A DNA stretch of 64,000 nt, taken from positions 310,001 to 374,000 of the forward strand of contig NZ_CP020384.1 of assembly GCF_002073975.1 (NCBI RefSeq). Reading direction: 5' to 3'. Made by a program: the position numbers and the translations under genes. Source of the stretch: Rhodovulum sp. MB263. GTDB taxonomy: Bacteria > Pseudomonadota > Alphaproteobacteria > Rhodobacterales > Rhodobacteraceae. Below the pieces are notes generated by a model, which was given only the letters and a program-made list of their open reading frames with translations, did no database searches and was not told the DNA's origin. This document shows, in pieces, positions 54,819 through 64,000 of this stretch. Positions within the stretch are counted from its first letter, which is position 1, and every line of letters starts with the position of its first letter.

Positions 54819-56009
54819 ATGCCTGCGCCCCTGTCGGGTCTGAAGGTCGTCGAACTGGCACGGATTCTGGCCGGCCCCTGGGCGGGCCAGATCCTTGCCG
54901 ATCTCGGCGCCGAGGTGGTCAAGGTCGAGGCCCCGGAGGGCGACGACACCCGCCGCTGGGGTCCGCCCTTCGTCACCCGCGAGGATGGCGCCAGCGAGGC
55001 CGCCTATTTCCACGCCTGCAACCGCGGCAAGCGCTCGGTGACGGCCGATTTCCGCACCCCCGAGGGCCAGGCCCTGGTGCGCGGGCTGGTCGCAGAGGCC
55101 GATATCGTCATCGAGAATTTCAAGGTCGGCGGTCTTGCGAAATACGGTCTCGACTATGCCGGGCTGTCGGCGGTCAATCCGCGGCTAATCTATTGCTCGA
55201 TCACCGGCTTCGGGCAGGACGGGCCCTATGCCCATCGCGCGGGTTATGACTACATCATCCAGGGCATGTCGGGGCTGATGTCGGTCACCGGCGAGGCCGA
55301 TGGCCAGCCGCAAAGGGTCGGCGTCGCGGTCGCCGATGTCTTCACCGGCATCTATGCCGCGACCGCGATTCTCGCCGCCGTGCATCAGCGGGCCGAGACC
55401 GGCCGTGGCCAGCAGGTCGACATGGCGCTGTTCGATGTGGCAACCGCGATCACCGCCAATCAGGCGATGAACTACCTGACCACCGGCACGCCGCCCGGCC
55501 GCCAGGGCAATACCCATCCCAATCTCGCGCCCTATCAGGTCTTCGACTGTGCCGATGGCCATGCCATCGTCGCGGTGGGAAATGACGCGCAATTCGGCAG
55601 GCTTTGCGGGCTTCTGGGCCTGCCCGAGCTGGCCGCGGATCCGCGCTTTGCCAGCAATGCCGACCGGCTGGCGCATCGCGAGGCGCTGACCGAGGCGCTG
55701 ACCCGGGCGACGCGGAGGCGCAGCAAGGCCGATCTGCTGGCCGCCTGCGAGGCTCGGGGTGTGCCCGCCGGGCCCATCAACCGCATGGATGAGGTCTTTG
55801 CCGATCCGCAGATCCGCCATCGCGGTCTTGTGGTCGAGAATGACGGCCTGCCGGGGGTGCGCACCCCGATCCGCTTTTCCGAGGCCGAGCTGACGCTGGA
55901 CCGGCCCGCGCCCCGGCTCGATCAGGATGGCGCAAAGATCAGGAACGAGATCGGGGCCGGGGTCAGCGACCCGACCCCAGCCCCAGCCGGTCGAGTGCCG
56001 CGTCGATAG
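54819..56009 (+). CDS. Class III CoA-transferase (CaiB/BaiF family)
   Basis: A 396-residue CoA transferase with [28 protein letters not shown] at the N-terminus (by its ends, about 9-36), [21 protein letters not shown] with the catalytic Asp region downstream, and [12 protein letters not shown]. It is the formyl/succinyl-CoA:acid transferase type; substrates unknown. It starts 4 bases after the DsbA gene. Its last 47 bases overlap the convergent lpxK gene. Confidence 0.9.
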   Translation: MPAPLSGLKVVELARILAGPWAGQILADLGAEVVKVEAPEGDDTRRWGPPFVTREDGASEAAYFHACNRGKRSVTADFRTPEGQALVRGLVAEADIVIENFKVGGLAKYGLDYAGLSAVNPRLIYCSITGFGQDGPYAHRAGYDYIIQGMSGLMSVTGEADGQPQRVGVAVADVFTGIYAATAILAAVHQRAETGRGQQVDMALFDVATAITANQAMNYLTTGTPPGRQGNTHPNLAPYQVFDCADGHAIVAVGNDAQFGRLCGLLGLPELAADPRFASNADRLAHREALTEALTRATRRRSKADLLAACEARGVPAGPINRMDEVFADPQIRHRGLVVENDGLPGVRTPIRFSEAELTLDRPAPRLDQDGAKIRNEIGAGVSDPTPAPAGRVPRR

Positions 56010-56967
56010 CGGCCCAGTCGTCCAGCTCCAGCCGCACCGGCAGGGTCAGCACCTTCTGGCGGAACCCGGCGGGCAGGCGCACCGCGTCCTTCTCGGTGGT
56101 GACAAGCTGCGCACCCAGCAGTTTCGCCTCGGTCTCGAGCCGGGTCATCAGCGCGGGGCTCAGCGGCTGGTGATCGTCCAGCGCCTCGGCCCGCAGCAGA
56201 TCGGCACCGAGGCCGCGCAGCGTTGCGAAGAACTTCTCGGGATGGCCGATCCCGGCAAAGGCCAGGGACCGGAGCCCCTGCCAGTCCATGCCGGTGGGCA
56301 GCGGCTGCAGCGCGCCTGCGATCCGCGGCACGGTCACGGCGCCGCCCCAGCTTTCGGTGAACTGGCGCTGGGCGGGTCCGGGGCCGATCGACAGCAGCAG
56401 ATCGGCCCGGCGCATCCCCGAAGCGACCGGCTCGCGCAGCGGCCCGGCCGGGATCGTGCGGCCATTGCCGAAGCCCTTGGCGGCATCGACCACCACCAGC
56501 GACAGGTCGGGGGCCAGCGCGGGGTTCTGGAACCCGTCATCGAGTAGGATCGCCTCTGCCCCGGCCGCGACCGCGGCGCGGGCCCCCCCGGCGCGGTCGC
56601 GGGCCACCCAGACCGGGGCGAAGGCCGCGATCAGCAACGGCTCGTCGCCGACATCGGCGGCACTGTGGCGGCGCTCCTCGACCCGGTTGGGCCCGGTCAG
56701 CCGACCGCCATGGCCGCGGCTGACGACATGCACCGCGACGCCGCGTGCGATCAGGCGCATTGCCAGCGCGATCACCGTGGGGGTCTTGCCGGTCCCGCCG
56801 GCATTGATGTTGCCGATGCAGATCACCGGCACGCCCACCCGCGCCCCCTCGCCCTTCGCCAGCCGCCGCGCCGTGGCCCGGGCATAGAGCCGCCCCAGCG
56901 GGCTCAGCGCGCGGGCGATCAGGCCGGGCCGCTCGGGCGGGGCATACCAGAAGGCCGGAGCCTGCAT
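55963..56967 (-). CDS. lpxK: Tetraacyldisaccharide 4'-kinase
   Basis: Phosphorylates the lipid A precursor at the 4' position, inner membrane. The 334 residues open with [22 protein letters not shown] (membrane-associated helix). They carry [18 protein letters not shown] (P-loop, about 52-69), [17 protein letters not shown] and [10 protein letters not shown] (the DDGFQ motif). Its start overlaps the waaA stop by one base, and its 3' end overlaps the CoA-transferase gene. Confidence 0.94.
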   Translation of the reverse strand: MQAPAFWYAPPERPGLIARALSPLGRLYARATARRLAKGEGARVGVPVICIGNINAGGTGKTPTVIALAMRLIARGVAVHVVSRGHGGRLTGPNRVEERRHSAADVGDEPLLIAAFAPVWVARDRAGGARAAVAAGAEAILLDDGFQNPALAPDLSLVVVDAAKGFGNGRTIPAGPLREPVASGMRRADLLLSIGPGPAQRQFTESWGGAVTVPRIAGALQPLPTGMDWQGLRSLAFAGIGHPEKFFATLRGLGADLLRAEALDDHQPLSPALMTRLETEAKLLGAQLVTTEKDAVRLPAGFRQKVLTLPVRLELDDWAAIDAALDRLGLGSGR

Positions 56968-58169
56968 CAGACCGTCTCCTTCATGTCGAGCGCCTCGATC
57001 ATCCGGCGCACCACGCGCTCGGTCGCCATCGTGCCCTGGGTCGAGACCTCCCAGGCGGCGCGGGCCATGGCGGCGGCACGGTCGGGCGCCAGCACATCGG
57101 CCAGGACCTCGGACAACGAGGGGCCGTCCTGCACGGTGCGGGTCGCCAGCGCGTTCGACAGCCGCCGGTAATGCTCGGGATGGGCGCCGGTCGCGGGGCC
57201 ATGCAGGATCGCCGAGCCGAGCGCCGCCGCCCGGTAGGGGTCGGGCCCGGCATTGGCGGCGAGGGTGCCGCCGATGAAGCAGACCGGTGCGAGCCGCAGC
57301 CAGAGCCCGAACTCGTCTTCGGTATCGGCGACATAGATCTGGGTTTCGGTCGAGGGTTCCTCGTCGTCCGAGCGCAGGGCCACGTCCCAGCCATCGGCGC
57401 GCAGCCGCGCGGCCAGGGCCCGGCCGCGCCCGAAGGGCTCGGGGCAGAGGATCAGCAGCAGGCGATGGGCATGGCGTGTGGTCCAGGCATGTGCGGCGAT
57501 CACCGCCGCGTCTTCCTCGGGCCGGGTCGCGGCCGCCAGCCAGGCCGGCCGCCCGCCGATCACCTCGGCCAGGGCCTCGCGCTCGGCCTCGCTGCAGCTC
57601 AGCGCGGCGCTGCCTTCCGACAGCGGGCCGCAGGGGCTGATCTGCCAGCGCGGCAGCCCCAGCGCGCGCAGCTCGCCGGCGGTGCCGGGGGTCTGGGCGA
57701 AGATCCGGTCGAACCGGCGCAAAAGCCGCCCGGTGCCCGCGATGCCGACGCGCCAGCGGCTGCGCCAGGACCGCGGCAGGTCGCGGGAGATCAGGAACAA
57801 TGCGGTGCCCCGGGTATCGGCCAGCGAGATCAGGGTCGAGGGCAGATGGTCGGGATAGAACAGCGCCAGCTCGGGCCGCCAGCGGTCGAGAAAGGCCACG
57901 CTTGCGCGATGCCCGTCAGAGGGGACGAGATCGACACTCACCCCGGACAGGCCGGTGGCATGGGCGGGCCAGCCGGGCAGCGCATCGCGGCCGGTGACAA
58001 GGACCCGCAGATCCGGCCGTTCCAGGGCCAGTTCGCGGATGAGCTCGGCGGCGGCGGCCCGCTCGTCCGGCGGCGGGTTGTGCAGCCAGAGCAGCGGCCC
58101 CCCCCCGTCCGAAGCCTTGTCCGAAGCCTTCTCCGGCGCGCCATCGCGCTCTGCCCGGTTCGCTGTCAT
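56967..58169 (-). CDS. waaA: 3-deoxy-D-manno-octulosonic acid (Kdo) transferase
   Basis: Adds Kdo to lipid IVA. A 400-residue GT-B enzyme with [18 protein letters not shown] at the start, the acceptor-domain [23 protein letters not shown] and [14 protein letters not shown]. The nucleotide domain has [21 protein letters not shown]. The N-terminal signal-anchor segment of classical WaaA is shortened and polar here. It is immediately upstream of lpxK, the usual lipid A pair. Confidence 0.9.
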   Translation of the reverse strand: MTANRAERDGAPEKASDKASDGGGPLLWLHNPPPDERAAAAELIRELALERPDLRVLVTGRDALPGWPAHATGLSGVSVDLVPSDGHRASVAFLDRWRPELALFYPDHLPSTLISLADTRGTALFLISRDLPRSWRSRWRVGIAGTGRLLRRFDRIFAQTPGTAGELRALGLPRWQISPCGPLSEGSAALSCSEAEREALAEVIGGRPAWLAAATRPEEDAAVIAAHAWTTRHAHRLLLILCPEPFGRGRALAARLRADGWDVALRSDDEEPSTETQIYVADTEDEFGLWLRLAPVCFIGGTLAANAGPDPYRAAALGSAILHGPATGAHPEHYRRLSNALATRTVQDGPSLSEVLADVLAPDRAAAMARAAWEVSTQGTMATERVVRRMIEALDMKETV

Positions 58170-58212
58170 CTGCTCGGCGTCATCGAAGCGCTGTCATCGG
58201 GGCAGGGCGGGG

Positions 58213-58458
58213 TCAGGCGCCCAGCTCTTCGGTCGGGCCGGCCTCGACCTCCTCGTCGCGCAGGCGATGGATATGGGCGATGAAATAACGCATATGCGCG
58301 TTGTCGACGGTGCGGTGGGCCTCGGCTTTCCAGGCGTTGTAGGCGGTTTCGTAATTGGGAAACATGCCGACGATATGGATGTCGTTGACGTCCTTGAACA
58401 CGGTATGGGTCGGATCGACCAGTTCCCCGCCGAAGACGAGGTGCAGGCGTTGGGTCAT
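58213..58458 (-). CDS. DUF4170 family protein
   Basis: An 81-residue soluble protein. LHLVFGGELVDP, DLHIVGMFPNYETAYNAWKAEA-like DIHIVGMFPNYETAYNAWKA, and MRYFIAHIHRLRDEE are the family's blocks. DUF4170 genes are regularly found beside waaA and an inositol-phosphatase-like gene in alphaproteobacteria, suggesting a role in the lipid A pathway, but no function is known. The start was moved to ATG 58458 on similarity. Confidence 0.88.
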   Translation of the reverse strand: MTQRLHLVFGGELVDPTHTVFKDVNDIHIVGMFPNYETAYNAWKAEAHRTVDNAHMRYFIAHIHRLRDEEVEAGPTEELGA

Positions 58459-58551
58459 GTAGGCCTCCGGATGATGCGCTTCGGTCCGCGCGCAGCCTAG
58501 ACCAAGCCCGGGCGCGGCGGAAGGGCACATCGGGTGCAGGCCCGGCCCGGG

Positions 58552-59325
58552 TCAGGCCAGCCGGGACAGGATCTCGGCATGCAGGAGTGGCGCGCCGGCC
58601 ACGACCCCGCGCGACAGCGGCACCGGGGTGTTGAACGCCAGCGGATCGCCCAGCCGGTCGCTGATGCGGGCGCCCGCTTCCTCGAGGATCAGGCTGCCCG
58701 CGGCGGTGTCCCAGTCCCAGCTGTCGCGCAGCGCCAGCATCGCGTCGTAGCGTCCCTCGGCGACCAGGCACAGCCGATAGGCCAGCGAGGCCCGCAGCCC
58801 CTGGTTCAGGCGCGGCACCGGCCCTGACCAGTGCCGGGGCTCGAGCGCGGGGCGCGCCGCCAGCATCGCGGCACCGTCCAGCTTGTCGCGTGTGCTGGCG
58901 TGGATCGCTGCGCCGTTGAGATAGGCGCCATTGCCACGGATTGCCGAATAGAGCTTGTCGCGCAGCGGCAGGTACACCACGGCGGCGAAGATCCGCCCGG
59001 CCTCGGCCACCGCCAGCGCATGGGCGAAGCTGGGGTCGCCCTGCAGAAAGGCCCGCGTGCCGTCGATCGGGTCGACGATGAAGACCCGCTCGGCGCCGAG
59101 CCGGGCCGGGTCGTCCTCGGTCTCTTCCGAAAGCCAGCCATAGCCCGGTCGCGCGGCGGTCAGCATATGCCGCAGCATCCGGTCGATGGCGATGTCGGCT
59201 TCCGAGACCGGCCCCTGATGGCCGGGCTTTTCCCAGGTTTCCGGATCGCAGCGCCAGTAGCGGCGGGCGAGCTGCCCGGCCTCGAGAGCTGCCGTGGTCA
59301 GCAGCGCGAGATCACGCGCCGGCAA
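58552..59325 (-). CDS. Inositol monophosphatase/CysQ-like phosphatase
   Basis: A 257-residue Mg2+-dependent, Li+-sensitive-type phosphatase. LSEETEDDPARL (metal Glu), VFIVDPIDGTRAFLQGDPSFAH (the DPxDGT motif) and SWDWDTAAGSLILEEAGAR (WDxAAG motif) are all present. It is closer to 3'(2'),5'-bisphosphate nucleotidase (CysQ) than to SuhB. It overlaps pmbA by 14 bases, so the two are co-translated. Confidence 0.9.
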   Translation of the reverse strand: MPARDLALLTTAALEAGQLARRYWRCDPETWEKPGHQGPVSEADIAIDRMLRHMLTAARPGYGWLSEETEDDPARLGAERVFIVDPIDGTRAFLQGDPSFAHALAVAEAGRIFAAVVYLPLRDKLYSAIRGNGAYLNGAAIHASTRDKLDGAAMLAARPALEPRHWSGPVPRLNQGLRASLAYRLCLVAEGRYDAMLALRDSWDWDTAAGSLILEEAGARISDRLGDPLAFNTPVPLSRGVVAGAPLLHAEILSRLA

Positions 59326-60661
59326 GCGTCATCCCCTCGACCAGAAGGCTGGGCACCCGGCGCGACAGGTGATCCCGGGCATCGTTCGCGGGCTGCAGGC
59401 GGCGCAACATCTCGGGCAGATGGCCGGCGATGGTGCATTCATTGACCGGATAGGCGATCCGGCCGTTCTCGACCCAGAAGCCCGAGGCGCCGCGCGAATA
59501 ATCGCCGGTCGTCGGGTTGATGGTGCTGCCGATCAGCGAGGTCACGAGAAGCCCGGTGCCCATCTCGGCGATCAGCGCGTCGCGGTCCAGCGCGCCGGGG
59601 CTCAGCGTGACGTTGCCCGCCGCCGGAGAGGGGGGGGCCGAGACCGGGCGCACCGCATTGCCGGTGCTGCTCAGCCCCAGCTTGCGGGCCGAGGCGAGGT
59701 CGAGCACCCAGCCGGTCAGCACGCCATTCTCGACCAGGGCGCGGCGGGTCGTGGGCAGCCCTTCGGAATCGAACGGGCGCGACCCGGCGATCCGCGGGCG
59801 GTGCGGGTCCTCGATCAGCGACAGTTCGGCGGGCAGCACCTCGCGGCCGATCAGATCGCGCGCCCAGGACGCGCCGCGCACGATGGCGGTGCCGTTGATC
59901 GCCGACAGCAGATGCCCGATCAGCGAGGCGGCGATGCGTTCGTCGAAAAGCACGGGAAAGGCGCCGCTTTTCGGTCGGCGCGCCCCCGCAAGCGCTGCGG
60001 CGCGCGCGCCTGCGATCCGGCCGATCTCGTCGGCAGGGGGCAGTTCGGCCTGGAAGGTCCGGCTCTCGGCGCACCAGTCGCGCTCCATCCCGCTGCCCTC
60101 GCCGCTGATCGCGACGCAGGAAATCGAGCGGCTGGTGCGGGCATAGCTGCCGGAAAAGCCGTTCGAGGCGGCCAGCATCATCCGCCGGAGGCCATAGCCC
60201 GCGCTGGCCGACTGAACCTGGGCGACGCCCGGCACCGCAAGGGCGGCGGCCTCGGCGCGGCGGGCGTCCTCCTCGAGCGCGGCCGGGTCGGGTTCGGGCG
60301 CGGGATCGGCCAGTTCGAGAGCCGCGGCATCGCGGTCCCGTGCCAACTCCGACGGATCGGCCAGACCCACGGTGGCATCCTCGGGTGCCTCGCGCGCCAT
60401 GGCCACGGCCCGGATCGCCATTTCGGCCAGGGTTTCGGGGCGGCTGTCCGAGGCCGAGACGCAGGCCTGGCGCTGACCCATGAGGACCCGCAGTCCCAGC
60501 TCGATCCCTTCCGAGCGTTCGGCCTGTTCCAGCCGTCCGTTGCGGACGTCGATCGACAGCGATGTGCCCGAGGTGACCAGCACGTCGGCCGCCTCGGCCC
60601 CGGCCTGTCGCGCCGCGTCCAGCAGGGCTTCGGTCAGCGACGGGATCGGATCATCGGACAT
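59312..60661 (-). CDS. pmbA: TldD/PmbA family metalloprotease subunit PmbA (TldE)
   Basis: A 449-residue protein of the TldD/PmbA family; with TldD it forms a zinc protease that processes small peptides and unfolded proteins. AGAEAADVLVTSGTSLSIDVRNG, SDSRPETLAEMAIRAVAMARE and the C-terminal GLLVTSLIGSTINPTTGDYSRGASGFWVENG block match the PmbA subunit. PmbA lacks the HExxxH of TldD, also absent here. tldD is not in the window. Confidence 0.92.
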   Translation of the reverse strand: MSDDPIPSLTEALLDAARQAGAEAADVLVTSGTSLSIDVRNGRLEQAERSEGIELGLRVLMGQRQACVSASDSRPETLAEMAIRAVAMAREAPEDATVGLADPSELARDRDAAALELADPAPEPDPAALEEDARRAEAAALAVPGVAQVQSASAGYGLRRMMLAASNGFSGSYARTSRSISCVAISGEGSGMERDWCAESRTFQAELPPADEIGRIAGARAAALAGARRPKSGAFPVLFDERIAASLIGHLLSAINGTAIVRGASWARDLIGREVLPAELSLIEDPHRPRIAGSRPFDSEGLPTTRRALVENGVLTGWVLDLASARKLGLSSTGNAVRPVSAPPSPAAGNVTLSPGALDRDALIAEMGTGLLVTSLIGSTINPTTGDYSRGASGFWVENGRIAYPVNECTIAGHLPEMLRRLQPANDARDHLSRRVPSLLVEGMTLAGA

Positions 60662-60700
60662 GCGGCCTCCGGAGCTTGCCTGTCGGTTGAGCTAATACGG

Positions 60701-60734
60701 ACCGCCCCCCTGCGCAAGGTTGCAAGGGGGCGGT
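60701..60734. other. Hairpin upstream of pmbA
   Basis: ACCGCCCCC (60701-60709) pairs with GGGGGCGGT (60726-60734) around a 16-base loop. There is no T-tract on either strand. It lies between the DUF2125 terminator and the pmbA start and may be a second terminator element or a leader hairpin. Confidence 0.35.
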
Positions 60735-60785
60735 GCCATGTCTCTGCGGGACGGTGTCCCAGGGAGGGCACTTCAGGACCGGCCC

Positions 60786-60806
60786 CCCCGGGAAAGGCTC
60801 CCGGGG
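60786..60806 (-). terminator. Hairpin after the DUF2125 gene
   Basis: CCCCGGGA (60786-60793) and TCCCGGGG (60799-60806) form an 8-bp stem with a 5-base loop, 17 bases past the DUF2125 stop. A C/G-rich context replaces the usual T-run, so it may be a factor-assisted terminator. Confidence 0.5.
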
Positions 60807-60823
60807 CGACCCGCCTGGCCGGT

Positions 60824-62341
60824 TCAGCGCAGGCGCTGGCCGTTCGCCAGGACCTGGCCCTCTTCGGTCACGGTGATGTCCGAGACCATGGTGTCGGGGC
60901 CGTCGCCGGGCCGCGCGAACATGCCCATCATCATCCGCAGCCCCATGGCCTGATCCTCGGGCACCAGCCCCATCGCGACCAGCTTGTCCATCAGCGAATT
61001 GGCCCCGGCCAGCCGCAGCGACAGGTTGCCCTCGGGGCGCGGCATGCCGTCGAAGGTCACCTTGTCGGAATTGTCGAAGGTGAATTCGCCCGAGCCGGCC
61101 AGATCGGCGCCCGCCAGCTTCAGCTGCATCTCCTTGACGTTCAGCGCCTCCAGCTCGGCCGGAATGCCGTCGCTTTGGGTCATGTCGGCATCGGTGAAGT
61201 CGGCCAGCAACTGCGCCTTGCCCTCCAGATCGACCAGCAGCGTCGCCGGGTCGCGCGGCAGCTGTTCTTTCGGGTCGAACAGGGCCCAGACCTCGTCATT
61301 GACGGTCAGATCCCTGAGACGGATCCCCAGCCCGAAATCGGACGGTTCATCGGCCTTGATCAGCGGCATCTCGAAACGCATCCCGCTTTCGGCCATCTGC
61401 GCCTCGATCCGGGGCACCGGGAGCTGCGGATCGTACAGCGAGAAGCGGGTGTCCTCGCCCGAGGTCTCGTAGCTCACGCCGGTGCCGCCGAGATTGAAGC
61501 CGATCCGGCCCGAATTGACGGAAAGCTCGGCATGGGTCTTGTTGCCATCCTCGACGAGGTCGAAGGCGTAGGCCATCGCGCCATGCTTGAGTTCGCCCTG
61601 CGAATTGAACCCGGCGCGCAGCATCCTGGCGAACTCGTTCGGGTCGATGCCGGTCGGCATCCGGCTGTCCGAATTCGAGGTCACGTCATGCACGGTGCCG
61701 ACCAGTTTCACCTGCGTGTCTTCGGCCCGCCCGTCCATCGCGAGATCGAACCGCACCCGGTCGATCGCCAGGTCGCTTTCGAAAAGCCGGGTCTCGGCCT
61801 GGGTCTGGGTGTAGCGGCCGGACATCCCGTCAAGCGTCATGCTGGCCTCGATATCGGCCGGCTGTTCCCCCGACACGCGGTCGAGGGTCAGCGTGACTTC
61901 GGGGCTCTCGAATTCCTGGACCAGCGCCTTCGGGGTGCCGCTGGCGATCATCTCGAAGTCGCGTTGGGTCACGGTGAAGTCGAGCTCGGTGACCTTGTCC
62001 TCCGGCCTGCCGGGCTCGGCCGAGCGGATCTCGACCGTCATCGGATAGCTCTTGGGGAATTCGATGGCGACGCTGCCGTCGCCCCGCTCGACGAAGACGA
62101 CGCGGTCGAACCCGATCCGGACCGAGCCGCCGTCATTATCCGCGGCGCTCAACTGAAGGTTTTCGACGATCAGCCGGTCGCCGCTGCGGTTTTCGGTGCC
62201 GGACATGCTCTGGCCCGATCCTTCCGCGAGGGCCTGCCACGAGGACCAGACCTCGTCGGCTGTCACATCTGCCGCTGCAGGCAGGGCAATGCCGAACGAT
62301 GTGGCGATGGCCAGGGCGGAGGCCGATTTCAGAAGCGTCAT
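60824..62341 (-). CDS. DUF2125 family exported protein
   Basis: A 505-residue periplasmic protein, start at ATG 62341 after AAAGG, with signal peptide LLKSASALAIATSFGIALPAAA. The mature part is made of repeated beta-strand modules (VIENLQLSAADNDGGSVRIGFD, and later VTFDGMPRPEGNLSLRLAG). DUF2125 proteins resemble AsmA/TamB-like or lipoprotein-carrier beta-taco folds; a role in envelope lipid transport is only inference. It has its own leftward transcript. Confidence 0.85.
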   Translation of the reverse strand: MTLLKSASALAIATSFGIALPAAADVTADEVWSSWQALAEGSGQSMSGTENRSGDRLIVENLQLSAADNDGGSVRIGFDRVVFVERGDGSVAIEFPKSYPMTVEIRSAEPGRPEDKVTELDFTVTQRDFEMIASGTPKALVQEFESPEVTLTLDRVSGEQPADIEASMTLDGMSGRYTQTQAETRLFESDLAIDRVRFDLAMDGRAEDTQVKLVGTVHDVTSNSDSRMPTGIDPNEFARMLRAGFNSQGELKHGAMAYAFDLVEDGNKTHAELSVNSGRIGFNLGGTGVSYETSGEDTRFSLYDPQLPVPRIEAQMAESGMRFEMPLIKADEPSDFGLGIRLRDLTVNDEVWALFDPKEQLPRDPATLLVDLEGKAQLLADFTDADMTQSDGIPAELEALNVKEMQLKLAGADLAGSGEFTFDNSDKVTFDGMPRPEGNLSLRLAGANSLMDKLVAMGLVPEDQAMGLRMMMGMFARPGDGPDTMVSDITVTEEGQVLANGQRLR

Positions 62342-62475
62342 GGCGAACCTTTCGTCTGCGTAACTGGGGCATACATCGGTGCTGGGTCGGGGCAAGTCAA
62401 CGGCACGTTCCACTGGCCTGTATCGGCCTGTCGGGCTAGATCTTGAGGCCGCAGACCCGTTCGACGGAGGGGACG

Positions 62476-63240
62476 ATGACCGGAATGACAGGCAAGAGCG
62501 TGCTTATAACAGGCGCCAGCCGCGGTATTGGTGCGGCCGCGGCATGGGCCTTCGCCGAGGCCGGGGCGCATGTGGCGCTGGCCGCGCGGAGCGAAGAAGC
62601 GATCGCCACCATTGCGCGGGAAATTGCCGATACCGGTCGCCGCGCCATCGCGATCGGCTGCGACGTGGCCGAATTCGCCCAGGTTGCCGATGCGGTGCGC
62701 GCCACCGTGCAGGCCTTCGGGCGCATCGACGTGCTGGTCAACAATGCCGCCGTGATCGAGCCCATCGGGCGGCTCGACGCGGTCGATCCCGAGGATTGGT
62801 CGACGGCCATCGACATCAACGTCAAGGGCGTCTTCCATGGCATCCGCGCGGCACTGCCGGTGATGGCGGCGATGGGCGGCGGCACCATCCTCAACATCGG
62901 CTCGGGCGCGGCGACCAGCCCGCAGGAGGGCTGGAGCGCCTATTGCACCTCGAAGGCGGCGGTGGCGATGCTGACGAAATGCGCCGATCACGAGGGGCGC
63001 GCCCAGGGCGTGCGGGCGCTGGCGCTGTCGCCCGGCACGGTGGCGACCGACATGCAGAAGACCATCCGCGACAGCGGCGTGAACCCGGTCAGCCGGCTCG
63101 ACTGGTCCGAGCATGTCCCGCCGGCCTGGCCGGCGCAGGCCCTGCTCTGGATGTGCAGCGCCGATGCCGACGAGTTTCTGGGCCAGCAGGTATCGCTGCG
63201 CGAACGCGCGATCCGGCGCCGGGCGGGATTGCCGACATGA
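62476..63240 (+). CDS. Short-chain dehydrogenase/reductase
   Basis: A classical SDR of 254 residues. SVLITGASRGIGAAAA (cofactor), DVLVNNAAVIEP (NNAG-like), LNIGSGAATSPQEGWSAYCTSKAA (Ser, Tyr-x3-Lys) and a PGTVATDMQK segment are in order. The start at 62476 follows GGAGGGG. Its stop overlaps the start of the crotonase gene (ATGA), hinting at a shared pathway such as acyl-CoA or ketone metabolism. Confidence 0.92.
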   Translation: MTGMTGKSVLITGASRGIGAAAAWAFAEAGAHVALAARSEEAIATIAREIADTGRRAIAIGCDVAEFAQVADAVRATVQAFGRIDVLVNNAAVIEPIGRLDAVDPEDWSTAIDINVKGVFHGIRAALPVMAAMGGGTILNIGSGAATSPQEGWSAYCTSKAAVAMLTKCADHEGRAQGVRALALSPGTVATDMQKTIRDSGVNPVSRLDWSEHVPPAWPAQALLWMCSADADEFLGQQVSLRERAIRRRAGLPT

Positions 63241-63869
63241 TCGGGCTCCGGCGCGAGGGCGGGCTCTGGACCGTGACCCTGACCCGGCCCGAGAAGGCCA
63301 ATTCTCTGACCCGCGACATGCTGGTCCGGCTTGAGGAAATCGCGCTCGAGGCCCAGGCCGAGGGCGTTGCCGCGCTGGTTCTGACCGGCGAGGGCAGGGT
63401 GTTCTCGGCCGGGGCCGACCTCGACGAGGCGCGGGCCGGGCTCGCGACCGACGCTGTGTGGGAACGGCTTTCGGCGGCCATTGCCGGGCTCGACGCGCTG
63501 ACGGTGGCTGTGCTGAACGGCACGCTGGCGGGCGGCGCCTTCGGCATGGCGCTGGCCTGCGATTTCCGGATCGCGGTGCCCGAGGCGAAATTCTTCTATC
63601 CGGTGATGAAGCTCGGCTTCCTGCCGCAGCCCTCGGATCCGGGGCGGCTTGCGGCGCTGGTGGGGCCGTCGCGGGCGAAGCTGATCCTGATGGGGGGCGC
63701 GAAGCTCGACGCTGCCGAGGCGCTGGCCTTCGGGCTGATCGACCGGGTGGTCCCGCGCGAGGATCTGGCGACGATGACCGCCGAACTGACGGCCGATGCG
63801 CTGGCGGCCGCGCCCGTGCACCGCGTGGCGATCAAGTCGCTCTGCCTCGGTCGCCGGGTGGCGTTCTAG
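63237..63869 (+). CDS. Short enoyl-CoA hydratase/isomerase (crotonase) family protein
   Basis: A 210-residue crotonase, about 50 residues shorter than usual. The oxyanion-hole blocks are present (RVFSAGADLDEA and GTLAGGAFGMALACDFRIA). The region that in hydratases carries the second catalytic Glu and PG-x-GG motif reads FYPVMKLGFLPQPSDPGRLA. One or both glutamates may therefore be lost, and it is probably not a classical hydratase. The C-terminal trimerisation tail is short. It overlaps the SDR stop by 4 bases. Confidence 0.85.
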   Translation: MIGLRREGGLWTVTLTRPEKANSLTRDMLVRLEEIALEAQAEGVAALVLTGEGRVFSAGADLDEARAGLATDAVWERLSAAIAGLDALTVAVLNGTLAGGAFGMALACDFRIAVPEAKFFYPVMKLGFLPQPSDPGRLAALVGPSRAKLILMGGAKLDAAEALAFGLIDRVVPREDLATMTAELTADALAAAPVHRVAIKSLCLGRRVAF

Positions 63870-64000
63870 CGGCGGCGGCGCGGCCCGGGCGTGCGCGCAT
63901 GGAAACCGGGCGGGCGCTTCGCCACCCAGGCCAGGAATTTCGCGAGTCCCGGATGGGCCTGCAGTGCCTCGATGCTGGCATGATCGCGGGCCAGTTCGGT
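63866..64000 (-). CDS. C-terminal part of an unidentified protein (truncated by window edge)
   Basis: The minus strand is open from the edge to a TAG at 63866-63868. It encodes 44 residues with DHASIEALQAHPGLAKFLAW and a basic tail ending PRRRR. The stop overlaps the convergent crotonase stop. Too little is visible to name a family. Confidence 0.5.
   Translation of the reverse strand, partial: TELARDHASIEALQAHPGLAKFLAWVAKRPPGFHARTPGPRRRR

Noticed and set aside
59294..62446. A 1050-codon rightward open frame
   Set aside because: It lies antisense to cysQ-like, pmbA and DUF2125 genes, which have clear motifs. Its translation is rich in Arg, Gly, His and Asp with no domain, as expected for antisense frames in GC-rich DNA.

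Overview
The window is 64 kb of GC-rich alphaproteobacterial chromosome. Several features point to the Rhodobacteraceae/Paracoccaceae (Rhodobacter, Rhodovulum and relatives). These are the RpoE-ChrR singlet-oxygen regulator pair beside its five-gene target operon, a CcrM methyltransferase with GANTC sites in its leader, DciA (DUF721), DUF3035, DUF3775, DUF4170 and DUF2125 genes, and the waaA-lpxK gene order. The assignment rests on recalled gene order and protein families, not on a database search.

0-9.7 kb is housekeeping: the end of a heparinase II/III-like gene, purH, lspA, a DUF3035 lipoprotein, a pair of M16 peptidases (one active, one lacking the zinc motif), mutL and rmuC. 9.7-15.8 kb is an oxidative-stress locus. 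The rpoE-chrR operon reads leftwards from a clear sigma-E-type promoter (TGATCC-N18-TAACAA). A tightly overlapping five-gene operon (FAD oxidase, DUF1365, MFS, DUF3833, SDR) reads rightwards. This matches the layout of the sigma-E membrane-lipid/furan-fatty-acid operon of R. sphaeroides. 16.6-26.1 kb is one long operon. It joins a complete branched-chain-type ABC importer to two acyl-CoA ligases, two small membrane proteins and a VOC protein, probably for uptake and CoA activation of an unknown carboxylic acid.

26-42 kb is more accessory. It holds a polytopic membrane protein, phaC, rpmJ with a strong terminator, tRNA-Val, an N-formylglutamate amidohydrolase, a ThrE-type exporter, a frameshifted glycosidase-RTX pseudogene, a lone opgG, and a GMC dehydrogenase with a Tat-exported small subunit. 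A VOC gene, a ribbon-helix-helix gene, cobU/cobP and a divergent mntR/mntH pair follow. Next to tRNA-Arg(CCU) lies a decayed island carrying a VgrG fragment and a tyrosine-integrase C-terminus.

42.8-48.7 kb holds a LacI regulator, a three-gene polyprenyl-glycosyl module (GT2, LAB_N, GT39/ArnT-like), a 514-residue exported protein of unknown function and a small secreted protein. 48.7-49.8 kb is an insertion-sequence graveyard with IS3 and IS5 fragments. From 49.8 kb to the end are rnhB, ccrM, an NAD(P)-binding protein, mutY, dciA, a DsbA-like protein and a class III CoA-transferase. Then come a leftward lipid A/Kdo block (pmbA, cysQ-like, DUF4170, waaA, lpxK), a DUF2125 protein, an SDR, a short crotonase and a truncated unknown gene at the right edge.

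Long open frames antisense to real genes are common because of the high GC content and were left out.
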